From Kitasatospora aureofaciens (GTDB taxonomy: Bacteria > Actinomycetota > Actinomycetes > Streptomycetales > Streptomycetaceae), in the NCBI GenBank assembly GCA_000720845.1, contig JODU01000001.1:482108-546107 (forward strand): a stretch of 64,000 nucleotides of DNA, in the 5' to 3' direction. The position numbers and the translations under genes are program-made. Under the pieces are notes generated by a model, which saw only the letters and a list, made by a program, of their open reading frames with translations, made no database searches and was not told where the DNA came from. Positions 1-7,719 of the stretch are shown piece by piece (within the stretch, counting starts at the first letter, position 1; each line of letters starts with the position of its first letter).

Positions 1-397
1 TGGAGGCGGCCGATTCCCAGGCGACGTCGGGGAGGTGCGCCTTGATCCAGTTGCGGACCTGGGGCTGCGCGGCCGGGTGGGCGGTGACCGTCTTGATGTC
101 CGACAGCTTGGTGCCGGGGCGGACCAGCAGCGCGAAGGTGATGGAGAGCAGCACCTCGCGGTAGATCATCAGCGGCTGGCCGGCGACCAGCTCGTCGAGG
201 GTGGTGGTGATGCCCCCCTCGACGGAGTTCTCGATCGGCACGAAGGCGGCCTCGGCCTCGCCGGTGCGCACCGCGTCGAGCGCGGACTGCACGGAGACGT
301 ACGGGACCAGTTCCCGGGTCGCCGTCTCCGGGAGGGTGCGCAGGGCGACTTCGGTGAAGGTGCCTTCAGGGCCGAGATACGCGTAACTGGCTGGCAT
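1..397 (-). CDS. pheA: Prephenate dehydratase, N-terminal part (runs off window)
   Basis: Reading the minus strand from the ATG at 397 gives MPASYAYLGPEGTFTEVAL, then ALDAVRTGEAEAAFVPIENS and SVEGGITTTLDEL. These are the N-terminal signatures of prephenate dehydratase, which makes phenylpyruvate in phenylalanine synthesis. About 132 codons are present. The C-terminal part of the catalytic domain and the ACT regulatory domain lie outside the window, so the truncation is only the window edge. The GPEGTF and PIENS motifs are intact. Confidence 0.93.
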   Translation of the reverse strand, partial: MPASYAYLGPEGTFTEVALRTLPETATRELVPYVSVQSALDAVRTGEAEAAFVPIENSVEGGITTTLDELVAGQPLMIYREVLLSITFALLVRPGTKLSDIKTVTAHPAAQPQVRNWIKAHLPDVAWESAAS

Positions 398-477
398 GTC
401 CTCACCCTAATGGGCCCGGGGGACACCCGGCCCACGCGTCTCGCCGCGCCCCTCCCGGGGGTGACGCGTCGCCGGTT

Positions 478-1809
478 TCACCCTTCCAGCAGCCGCTGTC
501 CCACGTACCCTCCCTCGGACGCCCCGCCCGGGACCGCGAACAGGCCGCTCGCCTCGTGCCGGATGAACGGGGACAGCGCGTCGCCCCGGTCCAGCTTGCG
601 CTGCACGGGCACGAAGCCGCGCAGCGGATCGGCCTGCCAGCAGATGAAGAGCAGTCCGGCGTCCGGGACACCGTCGGCGTCGAAGCCGTCGTGGTACGAG
701 AAGGGCCGGCGGACCATGGCCGCGCCGCCGTTCTGGTCGGGACGGGTGATGCGGGCGTGGGCGTTGATCGGAACGACGAGCTTTCTGGAGCCGTCCGTCT
801 TCTCCAGGTCCATCTCCGTCGTCTCGGTGGCGTCACTCCCACCGGACAGCGGTGCCCCGTCGGACTTGCGACGCCCGATGACGTCCTCCTGGGCCTTGAG
901 GGAGAGTTTCTCCCAGTCGTCGAGGAGCATGCGGATGCGGCGTACGACGACGTAGGAGCCGTTAGCCATCCAGGCCGGGGAGCCGTTCCCGGCCTGGGGC
1001 TCCTCCGGCACGAAGATCCGCTCGGCGAAGTCGGCCTCGGCGGGCTTCGGGTTGCGGGTGCCGTCGACCTGGCCCATGAGGTTGCGGGTCGTCATGGGAT
1101 GGGCGGTGGCGCCGGGCGAACGGTTGAAGCCGTTCATCTGCCAGCGGATACGCGCGGCCGCCCCGGCGTCCCGCTGGATCGCGCGCAGGGCGTGGAATGC
1201 CACCAGGGCGTCGTCGGCGCCGATCTGCACCCACAGGTCGCCGTTGCTGCGGTTCTTGTCGAGGTGGTCGGAGGAGAAGTCGGGGAGCGGGTCGAGCGCG
1301 ACCGGGCGCTGCTTCTCCAGCCCGGTCCGGCCGAAGAAGCTGTGGCCGAAGCCGAAGGTGACGGTCAGCGAGGAGGGGCCGGCGTCCCGGGCCACGTCCG
1401 TGTCACGGGTTCCGGCCGGCTCGCCCGCCATCAGCCGCCGGGCCGTGTCGGACCAGCGGCGCAGCAGCGCGGCGGCCTCCTTGCGGCCGGCACCCGCCAC
1501 GAGGTCGAAGGCGATGAGGTGGCCGCGGGCCTGCAGCGGCGTGGTGATGCCGGGCTGATGTTTCCCGTGAAACATCGCCTGCTCGCTGCCGAGCGAGGTG
1601 AGCGGAGTGGCGGCGGAGGAGGGTGCGGCGGCGTAGCCGGCGGCGGCGCCCGCCGCGCCGAGGACGAGCCCGGTGGCACCGGCGGTGCCGAGCAGTCGCC
1701 GCCGGGAGATGCCCCCGGGCGTGGCGGTGCCGTCGGAGTCGAGCGGTCCGGGTCCGCCGGACCGGGTCGCCTCGTGGTCCCGGGCCTGCGGGATGGACTG
1801 GTCAGCCAT
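478..1809 (-). CDS. dtpA: Tat-exported DyP-type haem peroxidase, DtpA type
   Basis: 443 residues. A twin-arginine signal (SRRRLLG, residues 35-41) precedes a hydrophobic Ala-rich stretch, so it should be exported folded. The DyP signature GQVDGTRNP is present, with the catalytic Asp near residue 249. The likely proximal haem ligand is His-351 in NAHARITRP. The start lies 8 nt after the copC-copD stop and has a poor Shine-Dalgarno, which suggests translational coupling as the last gene of the copper operon. In S. lividans the homologue DtpA works in copper trafficking and maturation of the oxidase GlxA. The same role here is inferred from family and context. Confidence 0.93.
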   Translation of the reverse strand: MADQSIPQARDHEATRSGGPGPLDSDGTATPGGISRRRLLGTAGATGLVLGAAGAAAGYAAAPSSAATPLTSLGSEQAMFHGKHQPGITTPLQARGHLIAFDLVAGAGRKEAAALLRRWSDTARRLMAGEPAGTRDTDVARDAGPSSLTVTFGFGHSFFGRTGLEKQRPVALDPLPDFSSDHLDKNRSNGDLWVQIGADDALVAFHALRAIQRDAGAAARIRWQMNGFNRSPGATAHPMTTRNLMGQVDGTRNPKPAEADFAERIFVPEEPQAGNGSPAWMANGSYVVVRRIRMLLDDWEKLSLKAQEDVIGRRKSDGAPLSGGSDATETTEMDLEKTDGSRKLVVPINAHARITRPDQNGGAAMVRRPFSYHDGFDADGVPDAGLLFICWQADPLRGFVPVQRKLDRGDALSPFIRHEASGLFAVPGGASEGGYVGQRLLEG

Positions 1810-1817
1810 GGTGCGGT

Positions 1818-3902
1818 TCAGCCGATCTGAGCGTTCTTGGAGAGGGTGACTTGGTCGATGTCGGAGGTGCGCACGGTGACGGCGACTTCCCAGTCACCGG
1901 CCATCGGGATCTGTACTCCGCTCGCCGACCAGTGGCCGGTGGTGATGTGGTCGGGGACGACGGGCAGGGGTCCGACGTCCTTTGCCTTCTGGGTGAGGGC
2001 CACCTTCACCTCGGGGATGTCGAACGCGGTCCCGTCCGGCCGCTCGACGTAGAGGTGCATGTCGTTGGCGCCGACTCGGGCCGGGTCGAGTTCGACCCGT
2101 AGGACGCCCTTGCCGTTCTGGCTGCCGGTGTCGAAGGGCATGTCCAGCGTCACCGCGCCGGTGGAGGAGGCGGAGCCGGTGACGGAAGACGCGCCGGCGG
2201 CCTTGGCTTCCTCCTCGGTGCGGCCCGGCTCGGTCTGGGTCAGCACGGTGGTCACCACGAGCAGGACCACGGCGACGCCCGCCTCGGCGAGCACGGAGCG
2301 GCGCAGTCCGAAGCGGTGCGGATCGGCGTCCCGCTGCCGCTTCTGCCGGGCGGCGTCCACGGCGGCGCGCTGCCGGGCGAGCTGGGCGGCTCGCCGGGAG
2401 CCGGCGGAGTCCTTCGCCGCGCCGGACGCCTTCTCGGCGACCTTCGCGTTCGCGGACCCCTTCCCGGACCCCTCCCCGGAACTCTTCGCGGACCCCTTCC
2501 CGGACCCCTCTCCGGAACTCTTCGCGGACGCCTTCCCGGACCCCTCTCCGGAACTCTTCGCGGACGCCTTCCCGGCTCCTGCCGTCTGGGCGGCCGCCTT
2601 GGCGGCAGCCTTCCCGGCGGCTTTCCCGGACGCCTTCTCCGCGCCCCGCGCGGCCCCGGCCACGGCGGGCGCCGCCTTTGCCAGCTGTGCCGTCCACCGG
2701 CGCGAGAAGTAGGCGACGCCGACGAGCACCGCCACGAGCCCGATCTTCACGAGGAGCAGCTGTCCGTACCGGGTGTCGGTGAAGGCCGTCCAGGAACCGA
2801 GCTGGCGCCAGGACTGGTAGGTGCCGGTCACCACCAGCGCGATCACGCTGCCGAAGGCGACGCGCGAGAACCGGCGTACGGCGAGGGCGGGGACCGGTGT
2901 GTCCGCCGGGCCGCGGTACAGGGCGACCAGCAGCGCGGTGAGCCCACCGAGCCAGGTGGCGACGGCGATCAGGTGGACGACGTCGACCGGCATGGCGAGG
3001 CCCGCCTGGAGGCCGACGGAGGCGTGCTCGGACATCGCCCAGGTCGCCGCGAGACCCACCGCCACGACGCTCCCGCCGACCGCGAGCCCGAAGGTGAGGT
3101 CCCGCTTCTCCTCGTCCTCCCGTTTGTCGTACGCGCCGAAGAGCACGGCGATGAACAGTGCGGCCGCCGCCAGCAGCAGCAGCCGGGAGACCAGCGCGGC
3201 GCCGGACTTGGTCTGCAGCACCTCGCCGAGCAGGCCCAGGTCGAAGACGTCGGCGACCTTCCCGGAACCGGTGTAGGAGCCGCGCAGCAGGAGGAGCAGG
3301 AGGGTGGCGGCGGTCAGCGCGAGCCAGCCGGAGACGACGAACCGCTGGACGACGCGCACCCCGGAGCCCCGCGGCCAGCAGGCGAGGACAAAGGCGGCAC
3401 CGCCCACCAGGACGGCGAAGGCGGCGTACGACACGTATCGTCCGACGCCGTACAGACCGCCGACCAATCCGCCGCCCGCCCCCTGTCCGGAGACACTGAC
3501 CGAGGTCTCGGAGGGAGCGCCGACCGAGAAGGTGTAGGCGCCGGAGACCGGGTGGCTGTCGGCGGAGACGACCTGGTAGGTCACCGTGTAGGTGCCGTCG
3601 GGCAGCCCGGCGTGCAGTTTCACGGAGTACGTCGTGCCGCCCGTGCCGGACGGTTCGCCGTCGTCGACGCGCTTGCCCTTGGGATCGAGGACGCGCAGTG
3701 AGTCGTCGTCCATGGAGACCGACTCGGAGAAGGTGAGCGACACCTGGGCCGGAGCCCTGTCGACCACCGCCCCCTCCCGGGGGTCGCTGCCGGTGAGCGC
3801 GGCGTGCGCGGAGGCCGGTCCGGCGCCGGCCAGCAGCACGCAGGCCGCGGTCAGGAGCAGCAGCACCAGGGTCCGGACGCGCGGGGCGATGGTCTGCGTC
3901 AA
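1818..3902 (-). CDS. CopC-CopD (YcnJ-like) copper uptake membrane protein
   Basis: 694 residues. A signal peptide ends before HAALTGSDP, so the mature N-terminus starts with the His typical of CopC copper sites (CopC about 33-125). A multi-TM CopD domain follows (about 140-405), then a low-complexity Gly-Lys-Ala-Ser-Glu linker (about 415-510) with three to four 12-residue repeats. One more TM (about 525-550) and a C-terminal YtkA-like beta domain follow. Start codon is TTG, with GGGAGG placed 6-7 nt upstream. It starts 13 nt after the chaperone gene and belongs to the same transcription unit. Known YcnJ proteins take up copper, which fits delivery to extracytoplasmic cuproenzymes. Confidence 0.9.
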   Translation of the reverse strand: MTQTIAPRVRTLVLLLLTAACVLLAGAGPASAHAALTGSDPREGAVVDRAPAQVSLTFSESVSMDDDSLRVLDPKGKRVDDGEPSGTGGTTYSVKLHAGLPDGTYTVTYQVVSADSHPVSGAYTFSVGAPSETSVSVSGQGAGGGLVGGLYGVGRYVSYAAFAVLVGGAAFVLACWPRGSGVRVVQRFVVSGWLALTAATLLLLLLRGSYTGSGKVADVFDLGLLGEVLQTKSGAALVSRLLLLAAAALFIAVLFGAYDKREDEEKRDLTFGLAVGGSVVAVGLAATWAMSEHASVGLQAGLAMPVDVVHLIAVATWLGGLTALLVALYRGPADTPVPALAVRRFSRVAFGSVIALVVTGTYQSWRQLGSWTAFTDTRYGQLLLVKIGLVAVLVGVAYFSRRWTAQLAKAAPAVAGAARGAEKASGKAAGKAAAKAAAQTAGAGKASAKSSGEGSGKASAKSSGEGSGKGSAKSSGEGSGKGSANAKVAEKASGAAKDSAGSRRAAQLARQRAAVDAARQKRQRDADPHRFGLRRSVLAEAGVAVVLLVVTTVLTQTEPGRTEEEAKAAGASSVTGSASSTGAVTLDMPFDTGSQNGKGVLRVELDPARVGANDMHLYVERPDGTAFDIPEVKVALTQKAKDVGPLPVVPDHITTGHWSASGVQIPMAGDWEVAVTVRTSDIDQVTLSKNAQIG
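2452..2578 (-). repeat. 36-bp tandem repeat inside copC-copD
   Basis: About three and a half copies of a 36-bp unit encode a 12-residue repeat (KASAKSSGEGSG-like) in the linker between the CopD domain and the last TM. The repeat keeps frame and is nearly identical at DNA level, which indicates recent expansion. Confidence 0.85.
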
Positions 3903-3915
3903 GGTGGTCCCTCCC

Positions 3916-4413
3916 TCAGTGTCCGGAGTCTTCGGAGTGCCCGGAGTGTCCGGTGGTGGGCTGGTAGGTGGCCGCCTTCACGGGCAGCTTGACCGTGACG
4001 GGGTCGGAGTGGGCGAAGTGCAGTTCGACGGCGACGGACTGTCCCTGCTTCGGCTGGTGCTTCAGCTTCTCGAACATCAGGTGGTTTCCGCCGCTCTTGA
4101 ACACGAGTTGACCGTGGGCGGGCACCTCGAGGCGGTCGACCTCCTTCATGGCCCCGCCGACGGTCTCGTGCACGGTGACCTCGCCGTCCTCACTGGTGAC
4201 GGAGGTCAGTTCGTCCGCGGCGTCGCCCTCGTTGGTGATCGTGAGGAACCCGGCCGCCATGGAGTCGGAGACGGGCTGCGGTATGTAGGCGGCGTCGACC
4301 GAGAGGTCGGCGCCGGAGGCCGCGGAGTCCGGGTCGGAGTCCGAGCCGCCGCAGCCCGCGAGGGCCAGGGCGCCGATCACCGCGACGGCGGCGAGGGCGG
4401 GGCGGCGCCTCAC
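3916..4413 (-). CDS. PCuAC/ECuC-type extracellular copper chaperone (lipoprotein)
   Basis: 165 residues from a GTG start, chosen because GGGAGAG lies at the right distance upstream. The N-terminus RRRPALAAVAV...LALAGC is a lipobox, so the protein should be membrane-anchored on the outer face. The core contains VHETVGGAMKEV, LVFKSGGNHLMF and Met/His residues matching the H(M)x10Mx21HxM copper site of PCuAC proteins. A His-rich tail (GHSGHSEDSGH) may add metal ligands. It lies 23 nt after sco and 13 nt before copC-copD, forming a copper relay set. Confidence 0.9.
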   Translation of the reverse strand: MRRRPALAAVAVIGALALAGCGGSDSDPDSAASGADLSVDAAYIPQPVSDSMAAGFLTITNEGDAADELTSVTSEDGEVTVHETVGGAMKEVDRLEVPAHGQLVFKSGGNHLMFEKLKHQPKQGQSVAVELHFAHSDPVTVKLPVKAATYQPTTGHSGHSEDSGH

Positions 4414-4436
4414 GAGCCGCTCTCCCGCGGGCCGCC

Positions 4437-5087
4437 TCACGGGTTCTCCCCCTTGATGAGCTTGGGGAGGTCCTTGGTGTAGTCGTCGACCGTGGCGTCC
4501 TCGCCGTACAGGACGTAGCCCGCGTCGGACTTCGGGGAGAAGGCGACGACCTGGGTGCCGTGGGTCGAGACGATCTTGCCGTCCTTGTCCTTGGTCGGCG
4601 GATCGATCGAGATGCCGAGGGTGCGGGCGCCGGCCTGGATGGTGTCGAACTCGCCGGTCAGACCGACGATCTGCGGGTCGATGCCCTTGAGCCACTTGCC
4701 GAGCGCGGCCGGGGTGTCGCGCTCCGGGTCGGTGCTGACGAACACGACGCGGAGCTTGTCCTGCTCCGCCTGGGGGAGCTGCTTCTTGGCCACGGCGATG
4801 TTGTTCATGGTCAGCGGGCAGACGTCGGGGCAGTGGGTGTAGCCGAAGTAGATCAGCGTGGGCTTGCCGGCGGTCTGCTCGCGGAGGTCGTACTTCTTGC
4901 CCTGGGTGTCGGTGAGGACCAGGTCGGGCTTCTCGAAGGGCTTGTCGAGGACGGTGGCGGCCTGCTGGCTGTTGTCCTCGGAGACCACGGTCACGGGCTT
5001 GTCGCTGTCGGCGTCGCTGCCGCATGCGGACAGCGTCAGGGAGACGGCCGCGAGCAGGGCGGCCAGGGCGTACGTCTTCTTGCGCAT
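4437..5087 (-). CDS. sco: Sco/SenC-family copper chaperone lipoprotein
   Basis: 216 residues. A lipoprotein signal ends at LSAC. The thioredoxin-like fold carries the copper-binding CPDVC (in FGYTHCPDVCPLTM), and the third ligand is the His of VSTHGTQVVAF. Sco proteins deliver copper to the CuA site of cytochrome c oxidase. It is the first gene of the sco-chaperone-copCD-dtpA block, preceded by a strong hairpin, so this block may have its own promoter or be attenuated from ycnI. Confidence 0.94.
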   Translation of the reverse strand: MRKKTYALAALLAAVSLTLSACGSDADSDKPVTVVSEDNSQQAATVLDKPFEKPDLVLTDTQGKKYDLREQTAGKPTLIYFGYTHCPDVCPLTMNNIAVAKKQLPQAEQDKLRVVFVSTDPERDTPAALGKWLKGIDPQIVGLTGEFDTIQAGARTLGISIDPPTKDKDGKIVSTHGTQVVAFSPKSDAGYVLYGEDATVDDYTKDLPKLIKGENP

Positions 5088-5113
5088 AGAAAAATGTCCC
5101 AGATGTGAGGTGC

Positions 5114-5171
5114 TCCGGTGCGCGCCGGGGGCCGTCGGAGAACCGACGGACCGGGTCCGGCGCGCACCGGA
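5114..5171. terminator. Two-tier hairpin between ycnI and sco
   Basis: A perfect 15-bp inverted repeat (5114-5128 with 5157-5171) encloses a second perfect 7-bp stem (5132-5138 with 5143-5149, loop AGAA). It lies after ycnI and 27 bases ahead of the sco start on the minus strand. It is a terminator of ycnI or an attenuator for the downstream copper operon. No U tract follows. Confidence 0.6.
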
Positions 5172-5219
5172 CGAGAGGATGCGCCGGCGAGGTGCTGCCG
5201 ACGCACCGGCGCGGCGTCG

Positions 5220-5981
5220 CTACGCCGTCGCGCCGGAGTCGCGCCGACGGCCGGCCAGCACGCCGTACCCGACGCCCGCCGCGCCGACGACGATGCCGAC
5301 GATGCCGAGGACCCGGGCGGTGGTGTCACTGCCGTCACCGGAGCCGGAGTCCGACGAGGAGGCGTCGGCGGCGGTGTTCTGCGCGTCCGCCCCGGCGTCG
5401 TCGGCCTTCGCGTCCGAAGAGCCCGCCGCGCCGTGGGCGTCGTCCTCGGCGGCGGACAGCACGAGCACGGGCGCCGGGGTCTCGGGCTCCTCCTGGCCCT
5501 CCTGCGGCACCTCGATCCAGCGCACGACCTCCTTGTTGGAGTACGTCTGGATCGCCTTGAACACCAACTGGTCGGCGTCCTCGGGCAGCGCGCCGATGGA
5601 GACCGGGAACTTCTGGAAGTAGCCGGGCTCGACACCCTTGCCGTCGGCGGTCCAGGTCACCTTGGTGACGACCTCGGTGATCTGCTTGCCGTGCGACTCC
5701 AGCGGCTTGGCCGGCTTGGCCTTGGTGACCTCGGCCTTCCAGCCGGGCACCGGCTGCGGCATGACGGACGCCAGCGGGTGGTCGGCCGGGAAGCTGACCT
5801 CCAGCTTGGTGGTGGAGGCGTTGTCCCGCTCGTTGGGGACCTTGAAGTCGACGACCGCGTAACCGCCCTTGGCGGCCGCGCCCTCCGGCTGCACGCTGAC
5901 GTGCGCGAAGGCGGGGGCGGACAGGGCGAGGACGGCGAGACCGGACACGGCGCCGGCGGCGGCGATACGGGAAGCCTTCAT
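5220..5981 (-). CDS. YcnI-family secreted copper-binding protein with C-terminal TM anchor
   Basis: 253 residues from the ATG of MKASRIAAAG. The signal peptide is cleaved before HVSVQPEG, leaving an N-terminal His as in YcnI copper sites. The YcnI domain (GYAVVDFKVPNE ... VPGWKAEV ... WTADGKGVEPGYFQKF) spans about residues 27-180. An acidic Ala/Ser-rich linker, a single TM (about 225-245) and a basic tail RRRDSGATA follow. The layout is typical of cell-surface-tethered YcnI proteins. It is upstream of sco in the same direction. Confidence 0.9.
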   Translation of the reverse strand: MKASRIAAAGAVSGLAVLALSAPAFAHVSVQPEGAAAKGGYAVVDFKVPNERDNASTTKLEVSFPADHPLASVMPQPVPGWKAEVTKAKPAKPLESHGKQITEVVTKVTWTADGKGVEPGYFQKFPVSIGALPEDADQLVFKAIQTYSNKEVVRWIEVPQEGQEEPETPAPVLVLSAAEDDAHGAAGSSDAKADDAGADAQNTAADASSSDSGSGDGSDTTARVLGIVGIVVGAAGVGYGVLAGRRRDSGATA

Positions 5982-6114
5982 GGACGGAGTACTCCGCTTC
6001 GTGTGGACACCGGTGCCGAGCAGCCGGTGCCGAGTGACAGGAGGGGTGCGCGCACACGCGCGCGTGCCGCACGACGGCGGCCCCTCCCGGAAGCGGGACG
6101 GCGGTCGCGTCGTG

Positions 6115-6951
6115 TCAGGCGGCGAGGGCGAACGCGTCACTCGGCGGGCCGCGCCTGATGACCGTGTGCTGGAGCGCGGTGGTACGGGGCCGGGGCGGCA
6201 CCCACAGGGCGGGGCGCGGCCGACGCGGACCCGTACCGGGAGCGCCGGCCAGCCCGGCGTGCAGGGCGCGCACCAGGGAGAGCGCCGCGCGCAGGGCGCG
6301 TACGAACGCCGCCTCGGCCATGGACTGGGCCGAGTGCGCCGACAGTTCGACGAGCCGGGCCAGGGCCAGGTCCCCGCGCCGCAGCAGCCAGCCGGCGGCC
6401 AGGGCGGCGAGGAGGTGACCGAGCAGCATCGGCAGCGACGGCAGCAGCGAGGCGGAGGTGCCGGCGGTGGACAGCGCGTCGGCCGGGTGGTGCGCCGCGC
6501 CGGTGTGGACGTCCGGGGCGATCCGCGCGTCGGTGAGGATCCGCTCGGCCTGGGCCGGGCTGATCGCCGCCGCGGTGGTCCCGCAGACCAGCCGTGCGGC
6601 CTGCTGGACGAGGGAGGCGTCGGACAGCGCGCCCGCCCCGCCGCCGGACGCCGTCACCGGGGTGGCGACGGTGCCGTGCTGGCCCAGCCCGAACAGGGCG
6701 TGCAGCGCGGTCTGTCCGAGGGCGAGCAGCGTCACGATGCCGGGCAGCGAGCGCCGGCGACCGGCGAGCGGCACGACGACCAGGACCGCCCCGAGGAATC
6801 CCGCGCCCAGCGACCACAGCGGAACGGCGGCGCAGGAGGCGAGGGTGTGCCCCGCCGCGGCCAGCACGACGCAGACCGCGGCGAACACCGCGGCCCGCAG
6901 CATCCGGAGGTCGTTCCCGGAGCGCGCCGTTGGCGGGTGGGGGGCAGTCAT
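6115..6951 (-). CDS. Four-TM membrane protein of unknown function
   Basis: 278 residues. Four hydrophobic segments are visible: about 16-38, 45-66, 70-92 and a longer one around 165-195. They are separated by a Gly/Ala-rich loop (VTASGGGAGAL) and a His-containing segment (PDVHTGAAHHPADAL). The C-terminus is basic and proline-rich. I do not recognise a family. It is co-directional with ycnI, 133 bp upstream, so a role in the copper cluster is possible but only contextual. Confidence 0.75.
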   Translation of the reverse strand: MTAPHPPTARSGNDLRMLRAAVFAAVCVVLAAAGHTLASCAAVPLWSLGAGFLGAVLVVVPLAGRRRSLPGIVTLLALGQTALHALFGLGQHGTVATPVTASGGGAGALSDASLVQQAARLVCGTTAAAISPAQAERILTDARIAPDVHTGAAHHPADALSTAGTSASLLPSLPMLLGHLLAALAAGWLLRRGDLALARLVELSAHSAQSMAEAAFVRALRAALSLVRALHAGLAGAPGTGPRRPRPALWVPPRPRTTALQHTVIRRGPPSDAFALAA

Positions 6952-7191
6952 GGCGGGCTCATCATCGCACTCACGGTCCGCCCGCCGTACGGCAGGTCCA
7001 CAAGATGCCGTACGACCGGAAGGCGAGGAACAGGCGGAAGAGCACCTTCTGGTACGAGTCGCCCCGCATACACCGGCCGAAGAGGGCGACGCATCCGCCA
7101 GATGAGCGGTGTCACGGGCACGGCGCGCTTACGCACGGGTGTGAGGGGCAATACGTATCGGTATGTCGAGCCGCGGCCGGGAGGCTGGAGC

Positions 7192-7650
7192 ATGAGCATC
7201 TGGTGGTCACTCCATTTGCGGCGCGAGGCTGCGAGCGTGCCCCTGGCCCGCCGCCTGCTGATCGGCACCATGGAGACCGCGGGCGTCGATCCCGACATCT
7301 CCTTCGACCTCTCCGTCGCGCTGAGCGAGGCCTGCGCCAACGCCGTGGAGCACGGCGGGGACCACGGGTCCGGCGGCCCCGGCGAGGCGTACCGCGTCAC
7401 GGCCTACCTGGACGGCGAGCGCTGCCGCATCGAGGTCTCGGACACGGGCCCCGGTTTTCCCGCCGCCGCTCCGGGCGGGCAGGGCGTGGTCCGCCCGGCG
7501 CCCCAGGCGGAGAGCGGGCGCGGTCTGTGTCTCATCCGGGAGCTCGCCGACCACGTCCACATCGGCAGTACGCCGGGGCGGGCCGGTGCCGTCGTGAGCT
7601 TCGACAAGGTCCTCAAGTGGCGCGAGAACGCCCCGCTGGTGGCGGTGTGA
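7192..7650 (+). CDS. GHKL ATP-binding protein, anti-sigma/regulatory kinase type
   Basis: 152 residues from ATG 7192 (GGGAGG upstream). The HATPase_c_2 fold is recognised by ALSEACANAVEHGGD (N box), VSDTGPGFP (G1 box) and ESGRGLCLIRELAD (G2 box). These small kinases phosphorylate or bind STAS-type antagonists and sigma factors in Streptomyces. No partner is adjacent. It is divergent from the membrane protein gene and convergent with pepP. Confidence 0.88.
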   Translation: MSIWWSLHLRREAASVPLARRLLIGTMETAGVDPDISFDLSVALSEACANAVEHGGDHGSGGPGEAYRVTAYLDGERCRIEVSDTGPGFPAAAPGGQGVVRPAPQAESGRGLCLIRELADHVHIGSTPGRAGAVVSFDKVLKWRENAPLVAV

Positions 7651-7669
7651 CGTCAGGGTCCGGACACGC

Positions 7670-7704
7670 CGACGGCCGGGCACCCGCAAGGTGCCCGGCC
7701 GTCG
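7670..7704. terminator. Bidirectional terminator hairpin
   Basis: Perfect 15-bp inverted repeat (7670-7684 and 7690-7704) with a 5-nt CGCAA loop, lying between convergent genes. It can serve both strands. Confidence 0.8.
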
Positions 7705-7719
7705 AACGCCAGGTGCGGA

